From assembly GCF_008831285.2 (NCBI RefSeq), contig NC_045142.1:6560608-6624607 (forward strand): a stretch of 64,000 nt of DNA. Reading direction: 5' to 3'. Made by a program: the position numbers and the translations under genes. This document shows, piece by piece, positions 1 through 10,539 of this stretch; positions within the stretch are counted from its first letter, which is position 1, and every line of letters begins with the position of its first letter. The notes beneath the pieces were generated by a model. It worked only from the letters and a program-made list of their open reading frames with translations, searched no databases and was not told where the DNA came from. The DNA is from Nymphaea colorata. Its lineage: Eukaryota > Streptophyta > Magnoliopsida > Nymphaeales > Nymphaeaceae.

Positions 1-1896
1 GATAGTGGCGACTATGCTCAAAGGTAAGCTGCCTCTTTGAGAGGTGAAGGTTGGTTGTTTTGTACCTTTCAGCACATTTCAATGAAATTGGATTAATATG
101 CTTAGATATCAAACTTAAAGTGCATCTTCCTTTACAATATGCATTCAAACTACCGAACAGGCATTTTGTTCAATCAAAACCTGGAACTTACATGCTTAAT
201 CAGATGCGAGAGAACAATCTACATGGCTGACGGCCTTTAGTTTATGTGAATTAGATAGGGAGTGCAGTTTTAATAAAGGGTGGACCATTAGCTCTTTTTC
301 CAAGAATTTCAAATTTCTAGCAAAACCGAGCATCACAAAATTCACCTTCAACAACCCCGGCCATTGACCTCTCAAACACCAGTTTATTCTTTCAATATAG
401 AGGCAAATGAAAATGACTATCTTGAGTGTAAATCAAATGAGTTTAAACTTGTACCGAACTACTGTCCAACCGTCTCACTCTCTCTCCCTCTGTCCCCCTC
501 TCTCTCGTTAACTACACATTCATATAGATAGTAGAAATAGAAGAAAGCTTACCACCATAGAGAAATGCAATGGTGGCCAAGTTGCTGAGTGCAAAGCAGT
601 GTTTCAATTATTATAGAAAGGGAGTATTTTAGTCATTTTGACAAATAAGTGTACCCTTCCTTCCATTTTTGCCGTATAAGTGGGCTTCTCTTCATTAAAT
701 CAGATGGTCATTTTGGGTTATGACAAACAACTTGCATGTTCTAGACCCAACATATAACTCTGAGAATCAAGTCGAGTATGCTGAAATTAGAATTATGTAT
801 TTCAACTCTTTCACTTACTTGCCTTTTTGTTTAGTCCTAATTTCCAATAAAAAGTTAACTGAAACCATACACAAGAAAGCTTCTATATATTCCATAAACT
901 TACCAGCTATAAGAAAGTATTGGTCAATCCAAAACCAACTTTTGGACGTCGTCCCAAAAACACCTTAGACCATATTTTGCCTCCAAAGCACCGTCATAAT
1001 GTGTCTTTCAATCATGCCCACGAGAACTTTTAGCAGCATTTCGATTTATGTCTAATTTAATGGGGCTCAAGTGGAAGCTTTAGATACTCACTAATGCTTA
1101 TCGAAAGGAGAAGCGAGTTTCACGACAACCATATAAGGTGTATGGTACTTCACTGAAAATAAAAAGGTTCTTGATATTTTTTTTTAATGTTTAAATGGTT
1201 TTTCTTGAAAGTTGAAATTCCCCACATAAAAAGGGATAAAATTCCCATGTATCATTTATCCAAATTGCAGCCAAATTCTAATGTACATTTGCCTGTTTTC
1301 CAAATCCAAACACATGCAAGGAGTAGGTTCAATTACCTAGTCCTGCTTTTTGCTGAGACACAGTTAGCTCGTGGATGGACCTTTCTTTCACCATCTTATA
1401 GTCTAATTTCCAAATGGGTATCATTTAGTTTGGTTGACCTTGAGCAAAATGATCCAATTTTAAGTCGGTATGATGACAACATAAAATGCATGACTTGATT
1501 CATTCAAAACTATCCTCATTATATATGTACATATATATAATTTAGATATTATGACAACAGTTTGCCCGCCAATAGCCTTTATTAGTAGACTAGCACCCGA
1601 AAATTGGTACAACTTAAATATGAACTACTATCATTTAATAGAAAGTGAAACTCTCCGAAAATCCAAGAGACAAAGAGAAGGTAGTGTGTGTGTGTGTCTG
1701 GGAGTGTGAGCGAGCTCAGAGTTTCAAATCTTTGTTTTCTATGTGGTAAAGATGGAAGTTTTGCTTTTGTATATATTTTTGAGAAGCATTTATCATGGAT
1801 ATTAAAGAATAAAGAACTATATAATCAAAATAACCTATAAGAATGAAATTTATACTTAAAATTACCTTGACATAAAAAATTGGAGTAACCAATAAT

Positions 1897-1922
1897 GGAT
1901 ATATATATATATATATATATAT
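1897..1922. repeat. (AT)n microsatellite, copy 1
   Basis: Short AT tract preceding a conserved 'gtaacgcatttaattggt' type context. The homologous position carries longer AT tracts at 13,642-13,680 (copy 2) and 54,400-54,446 (copy 3), so the tract has expanded differently in each copy. Confidence 0.9.
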
Positions 1923-2396
1923 GTAACGCATTTAATTGGTCGAGTTGATCCACCGTATGATGATGTGTGCCACTTTCATTTGATTGTTCAAAACATCCAC
2001 AAATGCAGAAAAATGCACCTTAACTTGTCTGTTTCTTACTTATTGGGATTTATTTCGAAAGTAGAAAATGTCTCTAAAATAGACCAAATTTTCAGTATTG
2101 TGTTGTGTCCCACATTATTGCTGTTGATATGTGTCATTATGCCTTTGATATATATATATATATATGGAATAAATCCTTCTGCACTAACCTTTTTGCTTTT
2201 GATTTTTTTCTCTGAGCAAAACAAAGATTTAACTCAACCACTTGCCTTCAACTGGGACTGAGCACAATTTTTTTAGGCTCAACAAAAGAATTCTATCAAT
2301 CTTCTTCAGTTTTTCGCTACCCTTCTGCTTTCATATATTTCTTTTCTTTAACTTTCTTATGTTGCTTTGATGTTTGTTCAAAATGTAATTGTTTCT

Positions 2397-2413
2397 TTAG
2401 GGCCCGTTTGATG
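2397..2413 (+). repeat. Left TTA target duplication and 14-bp terminal inverted repeat of PIF copy A
   Basis: TTA at 2,397-2,399 followed by GGGCCCGTTTGATG. The reverse complement of this terminus ends at 8,042. GGGCC-GTTTG termini with a 3-bp TWA target are typical of PIF/Harbinger and Tourist elements. Confidence 0.9.
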
Positions 2414-2547
2414 CACCGGAAAAATCCTGTGCATCGGTTGAAAATCGTACGGGAGGTTGAAATTCCATCTGTTCACCCTTCTTCGCAACAAACGCAGCAA
2501 AATTTCACCCGAAATTGTTGGTGTCATCAGGTGAAATTTCACCCGAA

Positions 2548-2621
2548 AAAAAGTCGGTCCTCACAGGACCGACTTTTTGGCGGAGACATTTTTGAGAGCT
2601 GTTAGGGCTCTCAACGTCTCC
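2548..2621. repeat. Two consecutive perfect hairpins near the left end of PIF copy A
   Basis: The first has a 14-bp perfect stem (2,548-2,561 with 2,565-2,578) and a 3-nt loop. The second pairs 2,592-2,599 with 2,607-2,614 and continues with 2,582-2,587 against 2,616-2,621. No other feature explains them. They could be subterminal structural sites or the remains of a small foldback. Confidence 0.75.
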
Positions 2622-2680
2622 CCTCTTTTCCCCTCTTGCAGTCAACGGTCCCCTCTTTTCCCCTCTTCTCTAGCTACACC

Positions 2681-2870
2681 CTCGCAGTCGATGGAAGGGC
2701 TCCTCTCTCACTGCACTCCACAGGTCTGCGTCTCCTTCTCCTTTTCCCTCGCACTCGACGGAAGGGCTCCTCACTCGCTGCGCTCCACAGGTCTGCTTCT
2801 CCTCCTCCCTCGCACTCGACGGTCTTCTCCTCCTCTCTCGTTCCATAGGTCTGCGTGTCTCTGAACTGTC
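2681..2870. repeat. Three tandem CT-rich units of about 61-67 bp
   Basis: Units start at about 2,681, 2,748 and 2,809, each beginning CTCGCA-TCGA-GG and containing a CCA-AGGTCTGC motif. The open frames here are by-products of the repeat. The tract resembles a duplicated pyrimidine-rich 5' leader and lies directly upstream of the captured exon at 3,051. Confidence 0.8.
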
Positions 2871-3050
2871 GCTGCGTCTCCTCTTCTCTTGCTATGTTTC
2901 CCCCTCTGTTTCAGCATCTTTCCTCTTTGCTGTGTTTCATCATTCTATTGCTGTGTTTCCTCCTCTTCTCACTTTCTGATCGGTGTTTTTCCCTTTCTGG
3001 TGCTTTTCTTTTTCCTATTATTTATGTTCTTTTTACATGAATGAACGCAG

Positions 3051-3148
3051 TGAAGAGGCCGTGAAGGCTGCTCTTATATACAGCTACTCAGCTGCTGCTA
3101 GTGGCTTCTCGGCGAAGGTCACCCCGGAAGAAGTCGTGAAGCTCTCGA
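3051..3148 (+). pseudogene. Captured internal exon of a subtilisin propeptide / I9 inhibitor-type gene
   Basis: The 98-bp segment is bounded by a 3' splice-site AG (3,049-3,050) and a 5' splice-site GT (3,149-3,150). In between it is open and reads EEAVKAALIYSYSAAASGFS, then AKVTPEEVVKLS. The IYSY-x-A-x-SGFSA-LTPEEV signature is the inhibitor I9 fold of plant subtilase propeptides and of stand-alone subtilisin propeptide-like inhibitors. The preceding and following exons are absent, and the segment lies inside a PIF/Harbinger element upstream of its SANT gene. This looks like transduplicated host exon sequence. The motif match is strong; which of the two I9 gene types donated it is not decided. 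Confidence 0.75.
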
Positions 3149-4296
3149 GTAGGCTCCTCTCTCTTTCTAGTCTTGTTTTTTATTATACGAAAAGATTGAT
3201 GTGCACCTTATTGTTTTCTGGTTTGGAATCCTTTTGCTGTATCTTCTGTTTGCATTGACATAGTGTTTGTTGTTTATTTGACTATGTTAGGGAGTAGGCT
3301 AGATAGGTTTGGGGATGCAGTATGGCGTACGGGGTTTGGGGATGCAGTATCGGTGTTCTCAGGTCCTTTTTTCTTTCTTTTTGGTGATGCTATTTCTCAG
3401 GAAAACGTTGGGCATTTCCAAGTTCCAACATAGAAAAAAAATTGCAGAGACCAAAATAAACACGTTGGGCACTTCCAAGTTCCAACAATAGAAAAAAAAT
3501 TGCAGAGATCAAAATAAACGTGAAGCTGAGTATTACATTTAAAGATATGTAAATACAGATGAGTAAATGATTATGCAGAGATGCTCAAATGCAGATGTTG
3601 ATGGCCACAATTTTGAGAACCAATATATGGGTAGGAGATGAAAGTAACGATAGAAAAAAAATGTGTGGTTTACTTATTGGTTAGCAACATCATATGCTTA
3701 AACTATGCTTGATTAGTAGCAGGTAAGGAAATTCAGAATGAACAAATATTCAGTTGCTCTTGGCTTTGGCAGCAGCCAGATCTAGAAATCTAAGTTAAGG
3801 GGAGACCAGTACATAGTAAAATGAGAAAGAAAAGTTGAAAACAGATTGCAAATTAATGTTAGACAGTTGAAGCATGAAACCAGTTTCGAATTTTTAGTTA
3901 AACTGTAAATATGATTGATCCGATTTTGCTTCTTGGCTAGATAGAATGCCTTTAGTACGCCCTCATTCTTTTTCTCTTATGAATTTTTAATCTTCTCAAT
4001 TTTTTTAGTACTATTTGAGCATCAGTTAATTTTCTACTACTCAGGGGGGCACATACCCTCCTTGTAATGTTGGTAGACTGGGGTGACACATAGTTTATGA
4101 TATATAAGATGCGTTCAACCTGATTATCAAATCTCAAAGATTCTTAGCATGAAATCTCAAAGATACATTGTTGCGTATTGACCAACATATCACATTGTAT
4201 AACAGCTTGCATAACCTTACTTTGGACTGTTACAAGGAAATTCATGTTGTGAAGTTTGTTCCTGTTAGATGCGTGAATTGATTATTTGTTTAATTC
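3149..4296. other. Non-coding interior of PIF copy A with a 57-bp tandem duplication
   Basis: A 57-bp unit (about 3,405-3,461) is repeated at 3,462-3,519 with a few changes, each including an A-run and 'ttgcagaga'. At 3,308-3,349 an 18-bp 'ggtttggggatgcagtat' is also repeated. No gene is seen up to the region upstream of the SANT gene. Confidence 0.7.
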
Positions 4297-4553
4297 TTGT
4301 GGCATTTCAAATTTGAAATGGACTTGAAAGAACTTACAGTTGGCAGTTTGTTACATAAATCAAACACAATATGGCATGCTACTGTCTTCCTAATCAAGGT
4401 CTTCATTATCTGTATCATAGGATATACAAGTTTAGATAAAATAAGTTGTGAAGCACATGTGATATGTTATGATGGGTGCTCGTTTGCTTTTGTTCTTCAT
4501 GCAAGATTTTTTGAATACTGTAGTTGTGAAGAATTATTGTACAAAACATTACC

Positions 4554-5545
4554 ATGGAAGACAGCGGTCCATCAAGAGAAAATCTTACATGGACTGAACC
4601 ACAAATGGACTACTTAGTCCAACTTCTTGTTGAGCATTCACGCATGCCTGGTATGAAATCTGTTGGAGGTTTGAAGTCTAAAGTGTATACAACAATTAAA
4701 AAAAGCATGGTAGACAAATTCGGTCCAGAATTCAGTAAAGATAAAATAAAAAACAAATTGAAGTATTCCAAACCCAACTTGACAGTCATGAAGGAAATAT
4801 TGAATACAAGCGGGTTTGGCTACGACCCAATTAACAAATTATTTAAGTCGACCCCCAAGTATGGAGTGACTACATTGAGGTAAGTTATAGAGTTCATACT
4901 GTTAGGTTTTCTCTAACCTGTCATTACTTGTGCAATATATGAACACATTATTTTTTTCAGAAATATCCGAATAGAAAAAAGTACAGAGGGCCAAAGTTAT
5001 GGAGATACTATGAAGAGTTCGCCGAGGTGTATGGCGATTCCCATGCAACTGGCAAAAATGCAGAGACATTGAACAACGTACTACATGATGACACTGAACC
5101 ACTCCCATCTACACCTGCTTCTCAATCAACTCCATTGTACATGAGCCCTGAAAGTGAACAATCATTCACACAGATGCTTTATGAAGATAGCCCTCCCCTA
5201 CAATCGCCAGTACCTCCAATTCCTACAACTGAAAATCCAACAATGACAAGTAATAGAAGTACACATAGGTCGAAAAGGAATAGGTCAACCAATGATGACC
5301 AATATTACAACTTGTTGACCGGTATAGCTGAGAATGTGGACACCCTCACACGTACTTCTAGAGGTTTTCTATTTGTCAAAAGTTGTGAAATATTGCAAGA
5401 GATGGTGGACACTGGACTCCTAGATAGTCATACGCGAATGAAGAGCATGGACTTGTTAGCAGAGGGCACCAATTCCCTGATATTTGTCAACCTTCCACCT
5501 TCAGACTGGTTGACATGGTTGACGTATAAACTTGCTGATTCGTAG
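4554..5545 (+). pseudogene. PIF/Harbinger Myb/SANT-like protein, copy A (frameshifted)
   Basis: Two exons: 4,554-4,879 and 4,961-5,545, with an 81-nt GT-AG intron. The start MEDSGPSRENLTWT is shared by all three copies. Residues about 11-110 form the Myb/SANT-like (Myb_DNA-bind_3 type) domain: WTEPQMDYLVQLL, K-KIKNKLKYSKPNL, SGFGYDP, then VWSDYIE across the exon end and KYPNRKKY in exon 2. In this superfamily the protein binds the element ends and assists nuclear entry of the transposase. A one-base deletion near 4,845-4,850, relative to the minus-strand copy at 18,756-19,082, shifts the frame just before the WSDYIE motif, so the copy cannot make the full protein. The C-terminal part (5,290-5,545) is an open helical tail. 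Confidence 0.88.
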
Positions 5546-5847
5546 GTAAGAGTTGATTGTTATACATTCAATGGTTAATTATTTGTATAATTCATGACAT
5601 GCAAAACATGTATCTTGTATGTTATTAGCATAATTCCATGTTCTTCGATGTTGTTTGAAATTATTGTTGTTCCTACAGTTTGTTCATGTTCATATATTGA
5701 AACACATCTTTGAAATTTAGTTATTAAATAATTTTTGTTATATGTACATGTAGTTTAGTGACTATGGTCAATATTGAAATGTTCGATGATGAGCGAGTGC
5801 TTTTCATCGTTCGGCTAGTTTATGTCTTCATCTTATTTTGGTTAAGA

Positions 5848-7120
5848 TGACAAGAACAATCCAGGAGGATCGTTCATCCATTTAGAGATGCTGGTACATC
5901 TTTTGTTTAACTTATGCTTCGAGGTCATCCTAGAAATTGTATGGACTTACTCCGTATGGACGGACACACATATATGACATTGTGTAACACTCTAAGAGCT
6001 AGAAAATTATTGGAGAATGCTCGAGACATTACCGTAGAAGAACAAGTAGCTATTTTTCTTTTGAGAATTGGACATAATGAACGAAATTGTGTCGTTCAAA
6101 ATACGTTTCAACATTCCGGAAAAACAATCAGTAAATATGTCAGCCTAGTCCTACGAGCGATATGTATAATGGGTAAGGAGTACATTCGGTAGAACAATGA
6201 TGAGATGCTAGCACATATTCGGCAATCTAAACGATTCTTTCCATATTTTCAGGTAATTCACAGTACCTCCAACTTGTATATATGCAACATAATCTCAACA
6301 TCACACGTATAACATGACTAACTTGTATATATGCATATAGAATTGTTTAGGAGCAATCGATTGCACCCATGTACCTGCATGTGTCCCAGCTTTAGATCAA
6401 GCAAGGTATCACAATAGAAAATGATTCATTTCTCAAAACGTCATGGCTGTAGTTGGATTCGATACTCGATTCCACTACGTTTTGGCTGGATGGAAAGGAA
6501 GTGCAACAGACTCAAGAGTATTGTACAATACGCTTGATCATCAAACCGACCCGTTTGTTGTCCCAGAAGGTACGTAGTTCCACCAACCAATGCACTCTTT
6601 TAACACACATGTAACAGTGTATAAATAATTTGTGTTTAATTATACGTAAATATTATCTTGCTGATGAGGGATATCCAAACATTAAAAGTTTGCTTACACC
6701 TTATCGAGGGCATCATTATCATATGTCTAGTTTAACACTCGGGGAGCACACTCACCTAGAACTAAAGAAGAATTATTCAACCATAGGCATTCATCACTTC
6801 GAAATACAGTAGAAAGAACTTTCGACATGTTGAAAGGTTGTTTTCCAATATTGAAAATGCAAGTGCAGTATCCATTCAAAAAACAAGTTCTAATTGTTCA
6901 TGCTACATGTGTATTGCACAACTTCATAATTGAACAAAATCCAAATGCCAAACAATTTGTTGATGAAGATGCACCTTCGAATGATAACTTTGTCTTAAGC
7001 GAACCGGAATTTGCAAGCCAAACACATCAGCGAGGAAGCAACAATTCTCTGAGAGCAGCTATAACATCTCAAATCATTATAGATTATCAATTGAATAATA
7101 AGTTTATTTATGAATTTTGA
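5848..7120 (+). pseudogene. PIF/Harbinger DDE transposase, copy A (stops and frameshifts)
   Basis: Follows the SANT gene on the same strand. N-terminal helical part from about 5,914 (LRGHPRNCMDLLRMD), then EEQVAIFLL and TISKYVSLVLRAI. Catalytic blocks: GAIDCTHVPA (first Asp) after a GT-AG intron at about 6,253-6,340, GSATDSRVL (second Asp) near 6,500, and NTVERTFDMLKG (Glu) near 6,810-6,840. A second intron probably runs from about 6,571 to 6,640. Stops interrupt the frame upstream of LRGHP, after KEYIR (6,190-6,192) and after HNRK (about 6,421), and an indel near 6,745-6,765 shifts the frame before PRTKEELFNH. The DDE triad is still legible. Its normal role is cut-and-paste at TWA targets. 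Confidence 0.88.
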
Positions 7121-7165
7121 CTATTGTTTCATTTAATTGTTTGACATTTGTTTTGTTTTGAATAG

Positions 7166-7324
7166 AACAACAAAGATGATGCCTCGGCGAAAGTACAATG
7201 TCGTTTTATGCCTCGGTGAAAGTACTATGTCGTTTTCAAAGGTCGGTCGCGAGGCATATATGACAGTTGGGAGCGGTGCCAACCTTTAGTATATTGGTAC
7301 AAGGGTGCCCTCTTCAGATCGTTT
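7166..7324 (+). pseudogene. RNase H1 N-terminal (viroplasmin-like) module downstream of transposase, copy A
   Basis: A 3' splice-like AG at 7,164-7,165 precedes 'aacaacaaag' and an ATG. Reading from 7,220 gives KYYVVFKGRSRGIYDSWERC followed by LVYWYKGALFRSF. That is the K-Y-Y-V-V-F-G-R-G-I-Y-SW-C-V-Y-G-A-F-SF signature of the RNase H1 hybrid-binding fold. A 29-bp tandem duplication (7,182 versus 7,211) shifts the frame in this copy, and the tail after RSF is deleted. The same module follows the transposase in the two other copies. Splicing from the end of the transposase frame (donor near 7,099-7,102) would place it in frame as a C-terminal extension. The domain match is by motif; the fusion is inference. 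Confidence 0.7.
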
Positions 7325-7382
7325 TCTTTGTTGGATATGTACTTATTAAACTTTTTTTTTGGATGGTATGGAGTACTCCATT

Positions 7383-7655
7383 TTGTGGATATGTACTCAT
7401 CAAACTTTTGTGGACATGTACTAATTAAACTTTTGTGGACATGTACTAATTACACAGTTAAACATGAATGAGTTAGACTTCGTTATGGTTATAACTTTTA
7501 TGCAGTCAACTATACTGCACTGTTGGATGTCATGGTTTTAATTGTGTTACTTTTTTTTTTACATAAAACTATTGTTGTTCTGTGGAATACCTTTTGTTGT
7601 GAATGGGAATACATTTTGTTGTTCAGTGGAATACCTTTTGTTGTGAATGGGAAAG
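7383..7655. repeat. Short tandem repeats in the 3' part of PIF copy A
   Basis: Three units of about 25 bp with core 'ttgtggacatgtactaatta' at about 7,383-7,455, and two units of about 52 bp containing 'gtggaataccttttgttgtg' at about 7,574-7,655. Non-coding. Confidence 0.8.
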
Positions 7656-7869
7656 TTTGATAGTGGGAGGCAAATTTTGAACTGTCGATATGATTTGATC
7701 TTGTGGAGGGCTTCTCATTATTCATATGCCTCGTTGTTAGTATCATTAATTTTTTGCACCAGTTTCATATTAAATTTATGTGCATCGAGGTTGCACCAAT
7801 TTCATATATAATATAATCGCTTTTTGGTGTTTTCTGGTCAAGACACAAAAAAAACAACATTTACCATGT

Positions 7870-8042
7870 TAAATTCTTCCTGTGCATCAAACAGGGTTAA
7901 ATTTACCACGGTAAATTCTTCCCGCCCATCAAACTGGGCCTCAGATTGGAAGAGGGAGAAATTTCATCCTATAAATTTTTTCAAAAAAATTTACCATGGT
8001 AAATTTACCGCATTAAATTTCACCCGCCCATCAAACGGGCCC
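7870..8042. repeat. Stacked TIR-like motifs at the right end of PIF copy A
   Basis: Three CATCAAAC-type ends lie in the same orientation: gtgcatcaaacaggg (about 7,881), gcccatcaaactgggcc (about 7,924) and the true terminus at 8,025-8,042. Each is preceded by AAATTTACC or TTCC-CG sequence. They look like ends of successively inserted relatives or duplications of the subterminal region. Confidence 0.65.
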
Positions 8043-8299
8043 TTCAACTTGGGCTTTGAGAAATAATGAAGAAAATTGCAGCCTACAGGTATTTTATTTT
8101 AACACAATTTTAAGAGAACTAGTTATTATTTGTTTGTTGGTTTTTATTATTGATTGGCAAAATGCTGCAAATAAATACGCTATCCTCACTATTTTTTATA
8201 TTATACTTTCTTTCCAAAATTTTTTCTCGTTAGAATAACTTGATCTCTACTACTTGATTTCCTATTCTCCTCTACCGGATCATGGGGGAAGAATCATAC

Positions 8300-8480
8300 T
8301 TGGTGAATCAATGACACCAAGTTTAGCAGGGTGGATTTTTGCATGGTAAATTTACCATGGAAAAAAATATGGAAGGATAAATTAGCTTTTTTCCAACCTT
8401 AGACCATGTTTGATGGCAGGGTAGTTTTTTCGAGGGTAAAAATTAACTACATTTGGTGCACAGGGAAAAATAAAACAAAG
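8300..8480. repeat. MITE-like segment with Harbinger-type TIR motif
   Basis: Contains the palindromic 'ggtaaatttacc' and 'gtttgatggcagggtag'. The same segment lies at about 14,525-14,710 and, inverted, at 53,655-53,834. In that last copy the block starts at a clear AGGCCCCATTTGATGG end (minus strand), which resembles PIF/Harbinger termini. A matching opposite terminus was not found, so this is a one-sided remnant. Confidence 0.45.
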
Positions 8481-9795
8481 ACTTTATTTTACTGTTGTGT
8501 GCACACGAGAACCAACAGAGCTGTTGTGCCACCTAGCCAACATACAAATTTATGAATGTCAAGTATTTTGATAGAAAAAATTCTTCTGAAATGTAAGCTT
8601 ATGCAGCCTTTGCATCTAACAATTAGCACACGAAACTGCAAGTAAACAAGACTGAGCTTCCTTGCTTGCAATTTGAACAATGTTTAACATGTTTGGAGAA
8701 AACAAATAGCACAATGAGCTTGCTTGCTTGAAATTTGATCGACCCATTCTTCACCATTGGCCATCAATAAGCCTTTCCTAATGACGTCCTTCAGCCCTTG
8801 CCTCTGCAGCAATGATTTTCCATAAATTTAGTAGAAAGCCGCTCTTTTCATGTGTTTTTGGTTGGAAATGGCAAATAATTAACAAGCTGTCCCAGATTAG
8901 GCAGCAAATCTGTATCACTTATTTAACTTGGTATACCCATGCTTATGCAAATACAAGAGAAAATATAATTGGCATGGACAACCATTAAGGTCACAACATT
9001 TTAAAACAAACAAAATTCAATCCATGTAACTTTAAATAAATACTAACTGATTATTGTTTAGCTGTTTGGATATCAGATCAGCTGCTAAGAAAATACTGCA
9101 ACAGTGCTTGCATCTTCACTGATCGCAGTTAACCTGATAAAAGTGATATTGCGTATATGAGACAGAACTTAGCTCACCTTGGCATAGAAGGACGCCCCTC
9201 TGAAAAAATCTTTTGCTGAAAAAGCAGCTTCAGCTTGCACAAAATTAGATTAGATAATTAAATAAATTAAAGTAACATAACATAGCTGCAAAAGTGATGG
9301 GCAGACTACAGGTGTGTGTGTGAGAAGCCATATGGAAAAGATTGCCAACTAAAAACCGTGGGTGAGGACCACATGCTCCTTGCTTTTCCATGAACTGTTT
9401 GATGCATCAGAGAGTTAACCAGTAGACATAGATGGTTTCCATGGCCACTCTTAGCACTAAACTTGAAGACAACATCAAAACAATGAGCAAAAGGACAGCC
9501 ATCGCTGCTATAGCTTTGTGTAGTATAAAGCACATCGCTGCTATAGCTTCAAACATACATGCCGCGTCAATTTAGAATCAATTTTGAGACAATAATCAAA
9601 AGCAAAGAAGAACCACCTTAACAATTTTCACTAATTTCTAAAAGTTCTGTCGAACAATATAACTAAAAATGCACGCAAATTAACGGTACATATCCACAGA
9701 ACAAAATACATAACTAAATACCATACACTGATAGTTTCCATGCACATCATAATTTATAGGCATAACATACATAAACATGCATCAAAGTTATACAG

Positions 9796-10377
9796 GAAAA
9801 GGTGACGCCCAAGGAAATACAGCTACAGTTACAGATAACACCCAAACAAATCTAGCGACATTTAGGGGCTATTTGATGGCCTGGAAATGTGATGACTGAG
9901 AAATATATTTCTATGTTTGATGAAAGAGAATTATATTTCCAGAAATTATAGATAAGGGTTTTGGTGTGTGTGTGATGACTGAGAAATATATTTCTATGTT
10001 TGATGAAAAAGAATTATATTTCCAGATTTCTAGAAAATTAATTTTTAGTTTGATAATAAGGAAACATTTTTATAGATTTATAGAAATTATAGATAAATGA
10101 CCACACCAACCTTTGCTTATTTGGAAATTTCCAGAGTGTAGGAAATTTCCTCATCCGTTGCTTATTTGGAATATTTAAATCCACCAATCTGATTCAGGTC
10201 CTCCTAAGGGTAGAGGGCTTGGACAATTTATGCATGGGCAAAGGATTCGCAGTTCCCGGTTCGTCAAAGAAATCGAGACATAAAAACGTTGGAAATTCTT
10301 GTATATCTTTTGATCATTGATGAAGAGCGAATTTCTACTAAGTTTCTGGACAACAATTTCAAAATTTGCGGATAACC
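9796..10377. other. Region unique to copy 1: one-sided MITE end and 83-bp duplication
   Basis: TTA followed by GGGGCTATTTGATGG at 9,862-9,879 looks like a Harbinger-type terminus, but no inverted partner is seen. A segment beginning 'gtgatgactgagaaatata' at 9,889 is repeated at 9,972 (period 83 bp). No gene recognised. Confidence 0.5.
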
Positions 10378-10460
10378 CGACTAGGCTGGAGATTGTGGAT
10401 GACTCAACCAGGTTGGAGATTGCAGATGACTCGACCAGGCTGGAGATTGCATTAGATGAT
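10378..10460 (+). repeat. Three 27-bp tandem units coding TRLEI-x-DDS
   Basis: The units encode TRLEIVDDS, TRLEIADDS and TRLEIALDD within a 73-codon open frame (10,317-10,538). The in-frame 27-bp period is real, but nothing identifies the frame as a gene and it has no counterpart in the other copies. Confidence 0.45.
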
Positions 10461-10539
10461 GATCAAAATACAGTTACAAAAGAGGAGGATGGCAAAGGAA
10501 AATTACAAACTGTTAGAGCAATTATGATGAGAATGTAAT

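Larger units (their letters stand above)
2400..8042 (+). mobile_element. PIF/Harbinger DNA transposon, 5.64 kb, copy A
   Basis: The terminal inverted repeat GGGCCCGTTTGATG is perfect for 14 bp at both ends (2,400-2,413 and 8,029-8,042). The flanks are TTA on the left and TTC on the right, consistent with a once 3-bp target duplication with one change. The uninterrupted site is visible at about 14,200-14,207 and, inverted, at about 54,160-54,170, which confirms the borders. Inside, in order: tandem repeats and a captured exon (2,570-3,520), a Myb/SANT-like gene (4,554-5,545), a DDE transposase gene (5,848-7,120), an RNase H1-like module (7,166-7,324) and a repeat-rich 3' end. The two-gene layout is the standard autonomous form of the superfamily. 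Both genes are now broken, so the copy is not autonomous. Confidence 0.93.
1..9795 (+). repeat. Duplicated block, copy 1 (interrupted by a PIF/Harbinger element)
   Basis: Positions 1-2,396 align with 11,788-14,204, and 8,046-9,795 aligns with about 14,205-16,012. The same block is seen inverted at about 52,430-56,410. Divergence by eye is several per cent with small indels. The block is AT-rich and I see no host gene in it; short open frames are not preserved between copies. Similarity to copy 2 ends just after a shared 'catcaaagttata' at 9,795. The block probably begins before the window. Confidence 0.85.
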
